A DNA stretch of 64,000 bases from Porphyrobacter sp. IPPAS B-1204 (GTDB lineage: Bacteria > Pseudomonadota > Alphaproteobacteria > Sphingomonadales > Sphingomonadaceae): NCBI GenBank assembly GCA_003724185.1, contig RHGM01000003.1:620001-684000 (forward strand), in the 5' to 3' direction. Below are positions 8,426 through 17,359 of the stretch, one piece after another. Within the stretch, counting starts at the first letter, position 1, and every line of letters begins with the position of its first letter. Under the pieces are notes generated by a model. The model was not told where the DNA came from. It searched no databases and was given only the letters and a program-made list of their open reading frames with translations. The translations under genes and the position numbers were made by a program.

Positions 8426-9298
8426 TCATGCGTCCGCAGCGCCCAGATCGGCTCCGGTCAGCGGGTCGCTCGACGCATCGGAAGCGGTGCGCTGCGCCAT
8501 CGCCTCGACATGCTTGCGCTGGTCAGCCGGCAGCTTGACCTCGGCCGTGCCGTCGCCGCCATCGACGGGGCCTGCTTCCACGACATCCTCGATCCGCTCC
8601 CACTCCGGCCCGCTGTTCCACGGGCCTTCGGTGTCGCCGGGGCCGGTCGAGGCGTTGACGTAAAGGCTGTCAAAGGGCTTCATCCCCGCAAGCCGTCCCG
8701 ACGGGAAGTTTTCATCGATGCTGTAAAGCGCCTTCTCGAAGCTCTTCTGGTGGGCGATTTCGCGAGTCATCAGGAACCCGAGCGCGTCCTTGATGCCCGG
8801 ATCGTCAGTGATCGCGATCAGGCGTTCATAGATGATCTTGGCGCGCGATTCCGCCGCGATGTTCGACCGCAAATCGCAGGTCGGATCGCCGCGTGAATCA
8901 ATATAGGCTGCCGTCCAAGGCACGCCGGATGAATTGGTCAGCGAAGGCCCGCCGCCATACAGGATCGACTGGGTGTGGCTGTTGCCGCCCGCTGTCAGCG
9001 ACTTGTAAAGTTCGGCTTCCTCAAGCGCGGCTTCGGCCAGCTGGCCCTTGGCGCCCTTGTTGAGCATTGCCACGATCGAGCCGATCACTTCGAGGTGGCT
9101 GAGTTCCTCGGTCGCGATGTCGAGCAGCAGGTCTTTGCGGCCCGCGTCCTCTTCGGCCAGCCCTTGCGTGAAGTACCGCATCGCGGCTGCCAGTTCCCCG
9201 TCGGGGCCGCCGAACTGTTCAAGCAACAGCGAGGCGAGGCCCGGGTTCGGCTCGGAAACCCGGACAGTGTATTGCAGGCGCTTGTTGTGGCTGAACAT
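8426..9298 (-). CDS. Manganese catalase
   Basis: This is a 290-residue non-heme catalase. The ferritin-like four-helix core carries the metal ligands: Glu of GGPDGELAAAM, Glu and His of DIATEELSHLEVIG, and later Glu and His of SNIAAESRAK and MTREIAHQKSF. The C-terminal region (residues 200-290) is the acidic tail seen in the family. The start ATG 9298 has GGAAGC upstream. It disproportionates hydrogen peroxide in the cytoplasm. As first gene of the cluster with ZIP, SDR, MscS and SemiSWEET, it follows the 427-base control region shared with the divergent GT-UGM gene. Confidence 0.95.
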   Translation of the reverse strand: MFSHNKRLQYTVRVSEPNPGLASLLLEQFGGPDGELAAAMRYFTQGLAEEDAGRKDLLLDIATEELSHLEVIGSIVAMLNKGAKGQLAEAALEEAELYKSLTAGGNSHTQSILYGGGPSLTNSSGVPWTAAYIDSRGDPTCDLRSNIAAESRAKIIYERLIAITDDPGIKDALGFLMTREIAHQKSFEKALYSIDENFPSGRLAGMKPFDSLYVNASTGPGDTEGPWNSGPEWERIEDVVEAGPVDGGDGTAEVKLPADQRKHVEAMAQRTASDASSDPLTGADLGAADA

Positions 9299-9725
9299 AG
9301 GGGAAGCTCCGGGTTTTGCGGCCTGATGGGCCAGGGATCAGGCGGTCTGTTCGCCCGTGATGTTGCGATGTTCATGCAGCGCCAGACTGCCCTGCCCCAG
9401 CAGCCGCATCAGGCTAATGATTGAAACAGCCAGCGGACATCCAAGTATCCATGTCGGCAGAACAGAAGTCACAAGAGACAAGTTCATCGAATCACCACCC
9501 GACAGAATTACAAATGTAATATTTGTTAGGGAGATATTGCAGGTTCAGTGCAAACTTCCCCATAACATGGGTTCAAAACCTGAAAGAAATTCAGGATAAT
9601 ATGGGTGCTTCACCTATGTAAGACTGAAAATCCCGTGTTATGGGTAAGGTGCGTTGTCGCTCCTCTGCGACGCCGCTTCCCGCATCCGCGACTGGCGGCG
9701 ACCCCCGTTTCCGGAAAGTCTGCCC
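9299..9725. promoter_or_regulatory. 427-base divergent control region with paired inverted repeats
   Basis: No convincing gene lies here. The region separates Mn catalase (leftward) from the GT-UGM fusion (rightward) and becomes markedly AT-rich from 9480 to 9650. It holds CCCATAACATGGG at 9559-9571 and its near-perfect inverse CCCGTGTTATGGG at 9632-9644, about 60 bases apart. These could be operator half-sites or the arms of a large stem. CACCTATGT at 9611 resembles a 7-8 base string seen in several other intergenic regions here. No GGAAC-N17-GTT promoter is visible. Confidence 0.4.
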
Positions 9726-12068
9726 ATGCACCATCCTACCCAGCAGCCGCTTCCCCTTGCCCCGCGTCCGCAGCGTCCGACCTTGCTGTGCTTTTCGCAT
9801 CTGCGCTGGAATCTGGTGTTTCAGCGCCCACAGCACATCATGACCCGGCTGCAAGCCAGCTTCGATGTCGTCTATTGGGAAGAACCCCGCATCGACGCCG
9901 AATGCCGACAGCCGACGCTGGAGCGTTCAGCACTGGCTGACGGGTTGGCGCGGATCGTGCCGGTGCTGCCCGCCGGTCTGGATGCGCGCGGCACGGACGC
10001 GATGCTGACGGCGCTGCTCGATGCCGAACTGGCCCGACGCGCAGGCCCCCTGGTGTTCTGGTATTACACCCCGATGATGCTGGGCTTCACCGCCGCGGCC
10101 CGCCCCGATCTCGTCGTTTATGATTGCATGGACGAACTCGCCAATTTCGCATTTGCTCCGGCCGATCTGGCAAAGCGCGAGCAGGCTCTGCTGGCAAAGG
10201 CGGATATCGTGCTGTGCGGCGGGCGAAGCCTGTACGAAGCGCGGCGCGGGCGGCATCACAATGTCCATTGCGTGCCATCCGGCGTCGACATCGCGCACTT
10301 CGCGCGGGGGGCCGATGGCTGCGCCGACCCGGCCGACCAAGCCGAATTGCCGCACCCGCGCCTCGGCTATTACGGGGTGATCGACGAACGCATGGACCTG
10401 GACCTGTTGGCGCAAGCGGCAAAGTCACGGCCGGACTGGGCCTTCGTGATGGTCGGCCCAGTGGTGAAGATCGGTGAGGATGAATTGCCCCGTGCGCCCA
10501 ATATCCACTGGCTGGGCGGCAAGGACTATGCCGATCTGCCCGCCTATGCCGCGGGCTGGGACGTGGCGCTGATGCCCTTTGCGCTCAACGCCTCAACCCA
10601 GTTCATCAGCCCGACCAAGACGCCCGAATACATGGCGAGCGGGTTGCCTGTCATCTCCACCCCAGTGCGCGATGTGGTGAGCGGTTACGGCGCGCTCGGC
10701 AGCATCCGCATTGCCGATGACGCCGCAGGCTTCATTGCAGCCGCAGAAGCCCTGCTTGCCGCACCGGACGACACACGCGCGCAATGGAGCGCCGAAGCAC
10801 GCGATTGTCTCGCCGACAAAAGCTGGGACGGGATCGCCGCCCGGATCGAAAGCAGGCTTCAGAACGGTCTTGTCACCCGCCAGATTGCCAATATCGCGGC
10901 CTCCGCACCGCTGCGAGAACCCCGTCATTATGATGTGCTGGTGGTAGGCGCGGGCTTTGCGGGCGCCGTGATGGCCGAACGCCTCGCCAGCGAATCCGGC
11001 CGTTCGGTGCTGGTGATCGACAAGCGCGATCATATCGCCGGGAATGCCTTTGACCACCGCGACGCGGCGGGGATTCTGGTGCACAAATACGGCCCGCATA
11101 TCTTCCACACCAACAGCCGCGACATCCTCGATTATCTCTCGCACTTCACCCGCTGGCGGCCTTACGAACACCGGGTTCTGGCGGCAGTTGACGGGCTGCT
11201 GGTGCCCATGCCGATCAACCGCACGACGCTGAACCAGCTATACGGGCTCGATCTGGCGACCGAGGCGGAGGCGGAGGCCTACCTCAAATCGGTCGCGGTT
11301 CCCGTGGCGGACATCCGCACCTCACGCGATACTGTGGTCGCGCAGGTGGGCGAGGATCTCTATGCCAAGTTCTTCGAAGGCTACACCCGCAAGCAATGGG
11401 GCGTCGATCCAAGTCAGCTCGACAAATCCGTGGCGGCCCGCGTTCCGGCGCGCAGCAACACGGATGACCGATATTTCACAGACACTTACCAGTGCATGCC
11501 GGCCCACGGCTACACCAAGATGTTCGAACGGATGCTAGATGATCCGCGCATCACGGTGATGACCGGCCAATCCTATGACGATCTGCCCGGCGACATCAGC
11601 TGGGATCACATGGTCTGGACCGGTCCGATCGACGAATATTTCGGTCACCGGATGGGCAAGCTGCCATACCGTTCGCTGCGCTTCGAGCACGAAACGCTGG
11701 ACACGCAGCAGGCCTTGCCGGTTGGCGTGGTAAACTATCCCGATTACAACGTGCCCTACACCCGTATCACCGAATACAAGCACCTCACCGGCCAGCAAGC
11801 GCCTGTCACCAGCATCACCCGCGAATATCCGGCGGACGAAGGCGATCCCTATTACCCCGTTCCGAACGAGCAAGCGCAGGCGATGTTCAAACGCTATGAC
11901 GCGATGGCGCGGGAGTGTTCGCATGTGACCTTTGTCGGCAGGCTGGCGACCTATCGCTATTACAACATGGACCAGATCGTGGGTCAGGCGCTGGCGACAT
12001 GGCGCAGGCTGGACGCGCGCTGGCCGACCGAAGCGATGGCGGAGACAGAAGCGGTGGCGGCGGAATGA
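9726..12068 (+). CDS. Glycosyltransferase / UDP-galactopyranose mutase fusion
   Basis: This is a 780-residue two-domain protein from ATG 9726, with GGAAAG upstream. Residues 1-395 are a GT-B fold glycosyltransferase (LLCFSHLRWNLVFQRPQHI at the start, SPTKTPEYMASGLPVIST in the donor-binding half). Residues 402-775 are UDP-galactopyranose mutase: FAD loop VVGAGFAGAVMAERLA, KYGPHIFHTN, FFEGYTRKQWGVDPSQLD, and TFVGRLATYRYYNMDQIVGQ at the end. The mutase makes UDP-galactofuranose; the linked transferase may use it or another sugar nucleotide. No signal peptide is present. The last base triplets overlap the next gene (ATGA), coupling it to a glycoside hydrolase. Gene order suggests synthesis of a galactofuranose-containing glycan. 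Confidence 0.93.
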   Translation: MHHPTQQPLPLAPRPQRPTLLCFSHLRWNLVFQRPQHIMTRLQASFDVVYWEEPRIDAECRQPTLERSALADGLARIVPVLPAGLDARGTDAMLTALLDAELARRAGPLVFWYYTPMMLGFTAAARPDLVVYDCMDELANFAFAPADLAKREQALLAKADIVLCGGRSLYEARRGRHHNVHCVPSGVDIAHFARGADGCADPADQAELPHPRLGYYGVIDERMDLDLLAQAAKSRPDWAFVMVGPVVKIGEDELPRAPNIHWLGGKDYADLPAYAAGWDVALMPFALNASTQFISPTKTPEYMASGLPVISTPVRDVVSGYGALGSIRIADDAAGFIAAAEALLAAPDDTRAQWSAEARDCLADKSWDGIAARIESRLQNGLVTRQIANIAASAPLREPRHYDVLVVGAGFAGAVMAERLASESGRSVLVIDKRDHIAGNAFDHRDAAGILVHKYGPHIFHTNSRDILDYLSHFTRWRPYEHRVLAAVDGLLVPMPINRTTLNQLYGLDLATEAEAEAYLKSVAVPVADIRTSRDTVVAQVGEDLYAKFFEGYTRKQWGVDPSQLDKSVAARVPARSNTDDRYFTDTYQCMPAHGYTKMFERMLDDPRITVMTGQSYDDLPGDISWDHMVWTGPIDEYFGHRMGKLPYRSLRFEHETLDTQQALPVGVVNYPDYNVPYTRITEYKHLTGQQAPVTSITREYPADEGDPYYPVPNEQAQAMFKRYDAMARECSHVTFVGRLATYRYYNMDQIVGQALATWRRLDARWPTEAMAETEAVAAE

Positions 12069-13501
12069 AGGACGCCGCTTTGCTGGCGCAGGAGGCGGTC
12101 CGGCGGGTTGATCCGCCGGGGCTGGCGGACACGTGGATTCGCTGCGCCGCGAACGCCCCGTACTTCGCAACCGAGGCCGGCACCCCGTGGACACCGGTTG
12201 GCCACAACGACGCGATCACCTGGCCGCATCTCGAAGGGTTGTATCGCCGCCGTGATCCCGCGCGGGCAGAGCGCCACTTTGCCGATCTGGCCGCAAGCGG
12301 CGTCACCTGCCTGCGCCTGATGCTCGATTACAACCAGATCCGCCACCGCCATCTGGAGCATCGCTGCGGCGCCTTCAGCCCGGCGATGGTGGCGCTGTGG
12401 GACGATCTGATCGGTCTGGGCGAACGGCACGGTATCCGTTTTCTGCTGACCCCGTTCGATACCTTCTTCATGGCGCGGCGCTGGAAGACTCACCCCTATT
12501 CGCGACACATGGGCGGGCCGGCGCAATCGCCGGAAACGATGTTCACCTGCCGCGCCACGCGCGCAGCGATCATCAACCGGCTGCGGTTCGCCGCTGCCCG
12601 CTGGGGCCGCAGCCCGGCGGTCTTCGCATGGGATCTGTGGAACGAGATCGACAGCTTCTACGCTGGCGGCGACATGGCCGTGACGCACGATTTCGTTACC
12701 GAGGTTTCCGCTGCGCTGCGCGAGGAGGAAGTGCGGCTTTACGGCCGGGCGCATTTGCAGACCGTCTCGGTCTACCTTCCCAATCTGCTGAAACGCCCGG
12801 AGCTTGGCGAGGTCATCTATCGCCACCCCAACCTCGATTTCGCCAGCGTGCATCTTTACGAGAAGGGCACGATTGATGCCCCGCGCCGCAGTCTTGATCC
12901 GGCTGAGGCGACCTTCCGGCTGATGAGCGCGGCGGTGGCCCAATGCCCGCCGGACCGCCCGCTGCTCGACACCGAACATGGCCCGATCCACGCCTTCAAG
13001 GATCGCCATGTCACCCTGCCCGACGCTTTCGACACCGAGTGTTTTCGCCGCACCCAATGGGCGCATCTGGCCAGCGGCGGGGCGGGGGGCGGGATGCGCT
13101 GGCCTTATCGCCATCCGCACGTTCTGCTGCCCGCCATGCATGATGCACAGGCGGTGCTGGGGAAATTCCTGCCGCTGATCGATTGGGACAGCTTTCGCCG
13201 CCGTCCGCTGGGCAAGCGCCTGACTGTGAGCGATTTTTCCGGCCTTGCCGTCGGATGCGGCGACCAGCATCAGGCGATCGTCTGCCTGATGCCGGGAGAG
13301 GCCCATTGCGGGAAGGCCTGCCGGATCGGCATCACAGATCTTGCGCCCGGGTGCTACAATGTGACGTCGACAAACACCGTCACCGGCGAGCATGAAACCA
13401 GCCAGGTCCACACCCGGCAGGATGGCACCCTGATGGTGCTGCTGACCGGCACGGCGCATGACATCGCGCTGGCGATCACCCATGTGCCTGACGGCTGCTG
13501 A
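12065..13501 (+). CDS. Family-5-like glycoside hydrolase
   Basis: This is a 478-residue TIM-barrel hydrolase. The putative acid/base is Glu of WDLWNEID near residue 193 and the putative nucleophile is Glu of LLDTEHG near residue 303, the spacing and setting expected for clan GH-A (GH5-like). A C-terminal beta-rich segment of about 70 residues follows. There is no signal peptide, so the enzyme appears cytoplasmic, which is unusual for a polysaccharide-degrading GH5. ATG 12065 overlaps the stop of the GT-UGM fusion. The pairing suggests trimming or turnover of the same glycan or a lipid-linked intermediate; the substrate is not evident. It ends 10 bases before a convergent Crp-type gene. Confidence 0.8.
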   Translation: MKDAALLAQEAVRRVDPPGLADTWIRCAANAPYFATEAGTPWTPVGHNDAITWPHLEGLYRRRDPARAERHFADLAASGVTCLRLMLDYNQIRHRHLEHRCGAFSPAMVALWDDLIGLGERHGIRFLLTPFDTFFMARRWKTHPYSRHMGGPAQSPETMFTCRATRAAIINRLRFAAARWGRSPAVFAWDLWNEIDSFYAGGDMAVTHDFVTEVSAALREEEVRLYGRAHLQTVSVYLPNLLKRPELGEVIYRHPNLDFASVHLYEKGTIDAPRRSLDPAEATFRLMSAAVAQCPPDRPLLDTEHGPIHAFKDRHVTLPDAFDTECFRRTQWAHLASGGAGGGMRWPYRHPHVLLPAMHDAQAVLGKFLPLIDWDSFRRRPLGKRLTVSDFSGLAVGCGDQHQAIVCLMPGEAHCGKACRIGITDLAPGCYNVTSTNTVTGEHETSQVHTRQDGTLMVLLTGTAHDIALAITHVPDGC

Positions 13502-13511
13502 GGCTGATCGT

Positions 13512-14249
13512 CTAGCTGCGGTTGAAGTGCAGATAGTTGCTGTTGAACATCGCGACGCTTTTGAGCCGGTCGAGATCGATGATCCGCAGCTGGCGATCGG
13601 ACAGTTCGATCAGCCCGGCCCGCCGCATTTCCTGCAAGGTGCGGTTGAGGTGGACGACGCTCAGCCCGTTGGCTTCGGCGAGATGGTTCTGTGTGATCGG
13701 CAGGTCGAAGCTCAGCCCCGTTGCAAGCCCCACCGCGCGCAGGCGGTAATACAGCTCGACAAACAGGTGCGACAGGCGTTCCAGCGGAGAACGCTGCCCG
13801 ATCGACAGCAGCCACTCGCGCTGGATTCCGGCCGACACCATCTCGTGCCACAGCAGGGCCCGCACGAGATGCGGTCGCTGGTCGATAACCTCCTGAAACT
13901 GCTGCGGCTGAATGTCGTAGTACCGCACCTGCGTCAGCGCCCCAATCGAATGATCAAGCTCGCTCAGGATGTAGACATTCAGATCGCAGAAATCGCCCGG
14001 CAGGAAGAACGCTACGATCTGCCTGCGCCCGTCGGGCAAATCCTTGTAGCGGCAGGCCCAGCCGGAAACGAGCAGGCGGATAACGGTGGGGTTCTCGCCC
14101 TCGCGCGCAATGTCGGTTCGCGCATCGCAAGTGCAAATCGGACCGGTTTCAAGCGTGGAAAGCGCGGCGCGGTCCGCCTCGTCCAGCACCATGTAACGCC
14201 CGAGCAACCGAAAAAGCGGCTCGATCCCGGCAGCAGTCAATGTCGGCAT
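13512..14249 (-). CDS. Crp/Fnr-family transcription regulator
   Basis: This is a 245-residue regulator with a cyclic-nucleotide-binding-like beta roll (residues 35-130, GRRQIVAFFLPGDFCDL) and a C-terminal winged helix (ITQNHLAEANGLSVVHLNRTLQEM). It has no Fnr-type Cys cluster. The effector is unknown. It is convergent with the glycan operon and lies beside a hairpin region (14269-14302). Two other regulators of the same type lie at 17.4 and 25.9 kb. In related sphingomonads such single-copy Crp-type proteins often control stress or redox genes, but no target is evident here. Confidence 0.92.
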   Translation of the reverse strand: MPTLTAAGIEPLFRLLGRYMVLDEADRAALSTLETGPICTCDARTDIAREGENPTVIRLLVSGWACRYKDLPDGRRQIVAFFLPGDFCDLNVYILSELDHSIGALTQVRYYDIQPQQFQEVIDQRPHLVRALLWHEMVSAGIQREWLLSIGQRSPLERLSHLFVELYYRLRAVGLATGLSFDLPITQNHLAEANGLSVVHLNRTLQEMRRAGLIELSDRQLRIIDLDRLKSVAMFNSNYLHFNRS

Positions 14250-14268
14250 GGTCTGGACCCTTGATGCT

Positions 14269-14302
14269 GCGTCAGGCTGGCGCAGCCGGCCAGCCTGAAC
14301 GC
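14269..14302. repeat. Inverted repeat upstream of Crp-type gene
   Basis: GCGTCAGGCTGG and CCAGCCTGAACGC form a nearly perfect stem around a nine-base loop in the 144-base gap between the divergent starts of the Crp gene and the small 81-residue gene's stop. It lacks a T-run on either strand, so an operator or mRNA structure is as likely as a terminator. Confidence 0.4.
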
Positions 14303-14393
14303 GAAGTCACATCAGTAATCACTAACCCAGATCAGGTTTCATGCCATCGCTTGTGCGATTATCCGCCCCAAAGGATCGTCAGGCGGCGTTGCG

Positions 14394-14639
14394 TCAGTAG
14401 TTGGCGGGCGGATCGCTGGCCGGGAAGCTCTGGTCGCTGGCTTCGTCAACGCCCGACCATTCACGCGGCGAAGGATCGCGCATCGCGTCCGGGCCGGAGT
14501 CGCGAACCGGATTGTCGCCTGTTCCCGACTGGTCGTCGGCAAAGGCGGCACGCCCGTGTCCTTCGCGCTGGTTAGCGCTGCGCTGTGACCAGACATAGGC
14601 GCCGGCGCCAATGGCAAGCAGGCCGAGAAGTGTTCGCAT
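14394..14639 (-). CDS. Small membrane-anchored protein with SFPASDPP motif
   Basis: This is an 81-residue protein from ATG 14639, with AAGGAA eight bases upstream. One N-terminal hydrophobic helix (LLGLLAIGAGAYVWSQ) is followed by a hydrophilic, disordered tail that ends with EASDQSFPASDPPANY. The SDxSFPASDPP string is common in short alphaproteobacterial proteins of unknown role; I recall it from family knowledge but cannot assign a function. It lies between a Crp gene and the HWE kinase, divergent from the latter. Confidence 0.75.
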   Translation of the reverse strand: MRTLLGLLAIGAGAYVWSQRSANQREGHGRAAFADDQSGTGDNPVRDSGPDAMRDPSPREWSGVDEASDQSFPASDPPANY

Positions 14640-14814
14640 GGATCGGTTCCTTGATGGGCGGCAGCAATGGCCGCAGGTCAGGCCAACACTGTCGGCGGCA
14701 AGGGCCAAGCCGTCTCTATCCTGCATTAGCCACCCCCTCGCACCGCCCAGACTAATCTAGGTTAGCCGCAGACTGGCCTTGCTCCCTTATGGGGAAGCCC
14801 TAAGTGACAATCAG

Positions 14815-16955
14815 ATGGCGGATCACTCACCCAACATTGGCGATAGCCTGCTCGGTGCCGCGTTCGGAGCCCTGCCCGAGGCTGCCTGCATTGTCGAACC
14901 CGTGCCCATGCCCGGCAAGGATGCGCGCGACTGGCGCTACATCGTCACCAACACGGCCATGTGCGACCTTCTGGAGATCGAGGATCCGACCGGACACCGG
15001 CTGGGTGAGCGCTTCCCCGAGGTCGCAGAGCATTGGTGTGCCCAGTTCGAACAGGTGCTGGAAAGCGCGCGCCGGTCACACTGACCCATGAAAGCACGCG
15101 GCAGTCGCTGGTTTTCGAGATCATTCTGGTTCCCATCAGCCACGGCGAGGGCCATCGCGCCGTTCTTGTCCGCATCCGTGACGTTTCGGCCGAACACGCG
15201 GCGCGAGCCCTGCGGCGCGAGGCCGATGCCCGCTACAAGACCCTGTTCGACGCGATCGATGAGGGCTTTTGCATTGTCCAGGTGATCTTCGATCCTGAAG
15301 GACGCCCGGTCGACTACCTGTTTCTCGAAGCCAACCGGGCCTTTGTCGAGCACACCGGCTTTACCGAACCGGTCGGCAAGACAATGCGCAGCTTCGAACC
15401 CGAAATCGAGAACCAGTGGGCCGAAACCTATGGCCGGATCGCAAGGTCGGGCGTGGCCGAGCGCTTCGAGAGCGAATCTGCCGTGATGGGCCGCTGGTTC
15501 GATGTTTTCGCCTTCCCGATCGGCGATGGTGCCCCCCATCTCGTCGGCATCCTGTTCGAGGATGTGGGTGAGCGCAAACGCATGGAGATCGCGCTTCGCC
15601 ACAGCGAAAACCGCCTGCATTCGCTGATCGAGGCGACATCAGACCTCATTTTCCGGATCAACCCCGAAGGCACCCTGATGGAACAGGTCGGCGGCAAGCC
15701 GCTGCTTGGCCCGGTTGACGAAGCGAGCAACTGGATCGCGGACTTCGTGCCGGACAGTGACCGCCAGGCGGTGCAGGAGGCACTCGATACCGCGATCGAC
15801 AACCGTCAGCCGCTCGCCATCGAACACCGTGTCCGCACAGTTGACGGGGCCATCAGCTGGCTTTCTTCGCGCGCGGTGCCGGTGCTGGATGAAGATGGCA
15901 CGATCACCGAATGGTTCGGCATGGCGACCGACATCACCCAGCGCCGCCACACCGAACAACAGCTGGCCCACGGAGCGCAGATGCTGCGCATGGCGAGCGA
16001 AATCGGCAAGGTCGGCCTGTGGGACTGGAATGTGGAAACCGGCGAGGTGGTCTGGTCGGACGAGCATTTCCGCATGCACGGCTATGAGCCGGGTGCGGTT
16101 GTGCCGACCTTCGACCTGTGGGCCGAACGGGTCCATCCTGACGACCGGGCTACAACGGACGCGAAATTGGCTGCAGCGAGGGACTCTGGAGAGGAATACG
16201 TCAACGAGCACCGGATTTGCCATCCCGACGGAGAAATCCGCTGGCTGTCAGCGCGGGGCCGCTTTCTCTATGACGAACGCCGCGAACCGGTGCGGATGCT
16301 GGGCGCGATGGTGGACATCACCGAACGGCGCCGCGAAGAGGAATGGCAGAAGCTGCTGGTCGCCGAATTGCAGCACCGGGTGCGCAACCTGATCGGCATG
16401 GTGCGATCGGTCGCGCGGCTTTCCGCCCCAAGCCACCGGCATGTCGACGATTATGTCGATCACCTGATCGGACGGCTGCAGGCGATGGGCCGCACCCAGA
16501 GCACCCTGACCCGCTCTCCGGGCCGCAATGTCGACCTGGCCGAACTGGTGAGCGAGGAACTGCTGGTGCACGCAGCCCAGCCCCATCAATACCATATCGA
16601 TGGGCCGGCTGTTGCATTGTCGCCCCACGCAGCCGAAATCGTCACTCTGGCGATCCACGAACTCGCCACCAATTCGATCAAGTATGGTGCGCTGGGGGAT
16701 TCAGGCTATATCCGGATCGTGTGGGCAATCGAAAACCGGGACGATACCTGCTGGATCAGCCTGCGCTGGCAGGAAACCTCCCCGCCGCGCAAATCCAAGG
16801 CCATCCGCAAGGGATTCGGCCGCCGCTTGATCGAGGAACGCGTGCCCTACGAACTTGACGGCAAGGGCCGTTTCAGCCTCCATGACACCGGCGTGCTGGC
16901 GGAGCTTGAGTTCCCGCTGACCGACGGGGGCAGCATCCTCGAAACGCGATCGTGA
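14815..16955 (+). CDS. PAS-PAS HWE-family histidine kinase (frameshifted)
   Basis: The gene runs from ATG 14815 to TGA 16955 but its frame breaks near 15066-15075. The N-terminal PAS-like segment ends in the first frame at QFEQVLESA, and the same domain continues in another frame with PVTLTHESTRQSLVFE. One missing C in a CC pair restores a 713-residue protein. After it come further PAS domains (TLFDAIDEGFCIVQV, LIEATSDLIFRI, ASEIGKVGLWDW) and an HWE kinase core: LLVAELQHRVRNLIG with phosphoacceptor His, and HELATNSIKYGAL in the ATP-binding part. It has no membrane segment and probably senses a cytoplasmic or light/redox signal. The stop overlaps the receiver gene. Confidence 0.85.
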
Positions 16956-16969
16956 AATCGGCTGAACCC

Positions 16970-17344
16970 ATGACCGACCGTCCCCTCTCCGGCTACCGCA
17001 TCATCATCCTCGAAGATGACTACTACCAGGCCGAAGATTCGCGGCTGACGCTTGAACAGGCCGGGGCCACAGTCATAGCGGTGACAGCGAGCGCGCCCGA
17101 TCTCGGTGAGCTTCTGGTCGAAGGACGGATTGATGCCGCGCTGATCGACATCAATCTGGGCAGCAGCCTTTCGTTCGATTTCGCCCGCGAACTGGGTGCG
17201 CGGGCGATCCCCTTTGCCTTTCTGACCGGCTATGATGCGGGAATGTTGCCGGATGATCTGGCGGGCCGTCCGTGCCTGAGCAAACCGGCGGACCCGGCCA
17301 GAATCATCGCCGCACTGGCGCGGCTTGCCGGCGGGCATCATTGA
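16970..17344 (+). CDS. Single-domain response regulator receiver
   Basis: This is a 124-residue receiver from ATG 16970; a GTG at 16952 overlapping the kinase stop is an equally possible start. It holds the acidic pocket (IIILEDDYY), the phospho-acceptor Asp in AALIDINLG, Thr of AFLTGYD and Lys of CLSKPAD, so it should be phosphorylatable. It has no output domain. Pairing with an HWE kinase is typical: such receivers act as phosphate sinks or feed an anti-sigma/EcfG relay. Confidence 0.9.
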   Translation: MTDRPLSGYRIIILEDDYYQAEDSRLTLEQAGATVIAVTASAPDLGELLVEGRIDAALIDINLGSSLSFDFARELGARAIPFAFLTGYDAGMLPDDLAGRPCLSKPADPARIIAALARLAGGHH

Positions 17345-17359
17345 AAGGGAGTAGGTCGC

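Noticed and set aside
6443..8896. 817-codon rightward open frame over the SDR, ZIP and catalase genes
   Set aside because: It is a shadow of three clearly recognised leftward genes; its translation is rich in Arg, His and Gln with no motif.
9357..9599. 80-codon rightward frame in the catalase/GT-UGM spacer
   Set aside because: It has no ribosome binding site, no hydrophobic or domain pattern, and overlaps the AT-rich control region.
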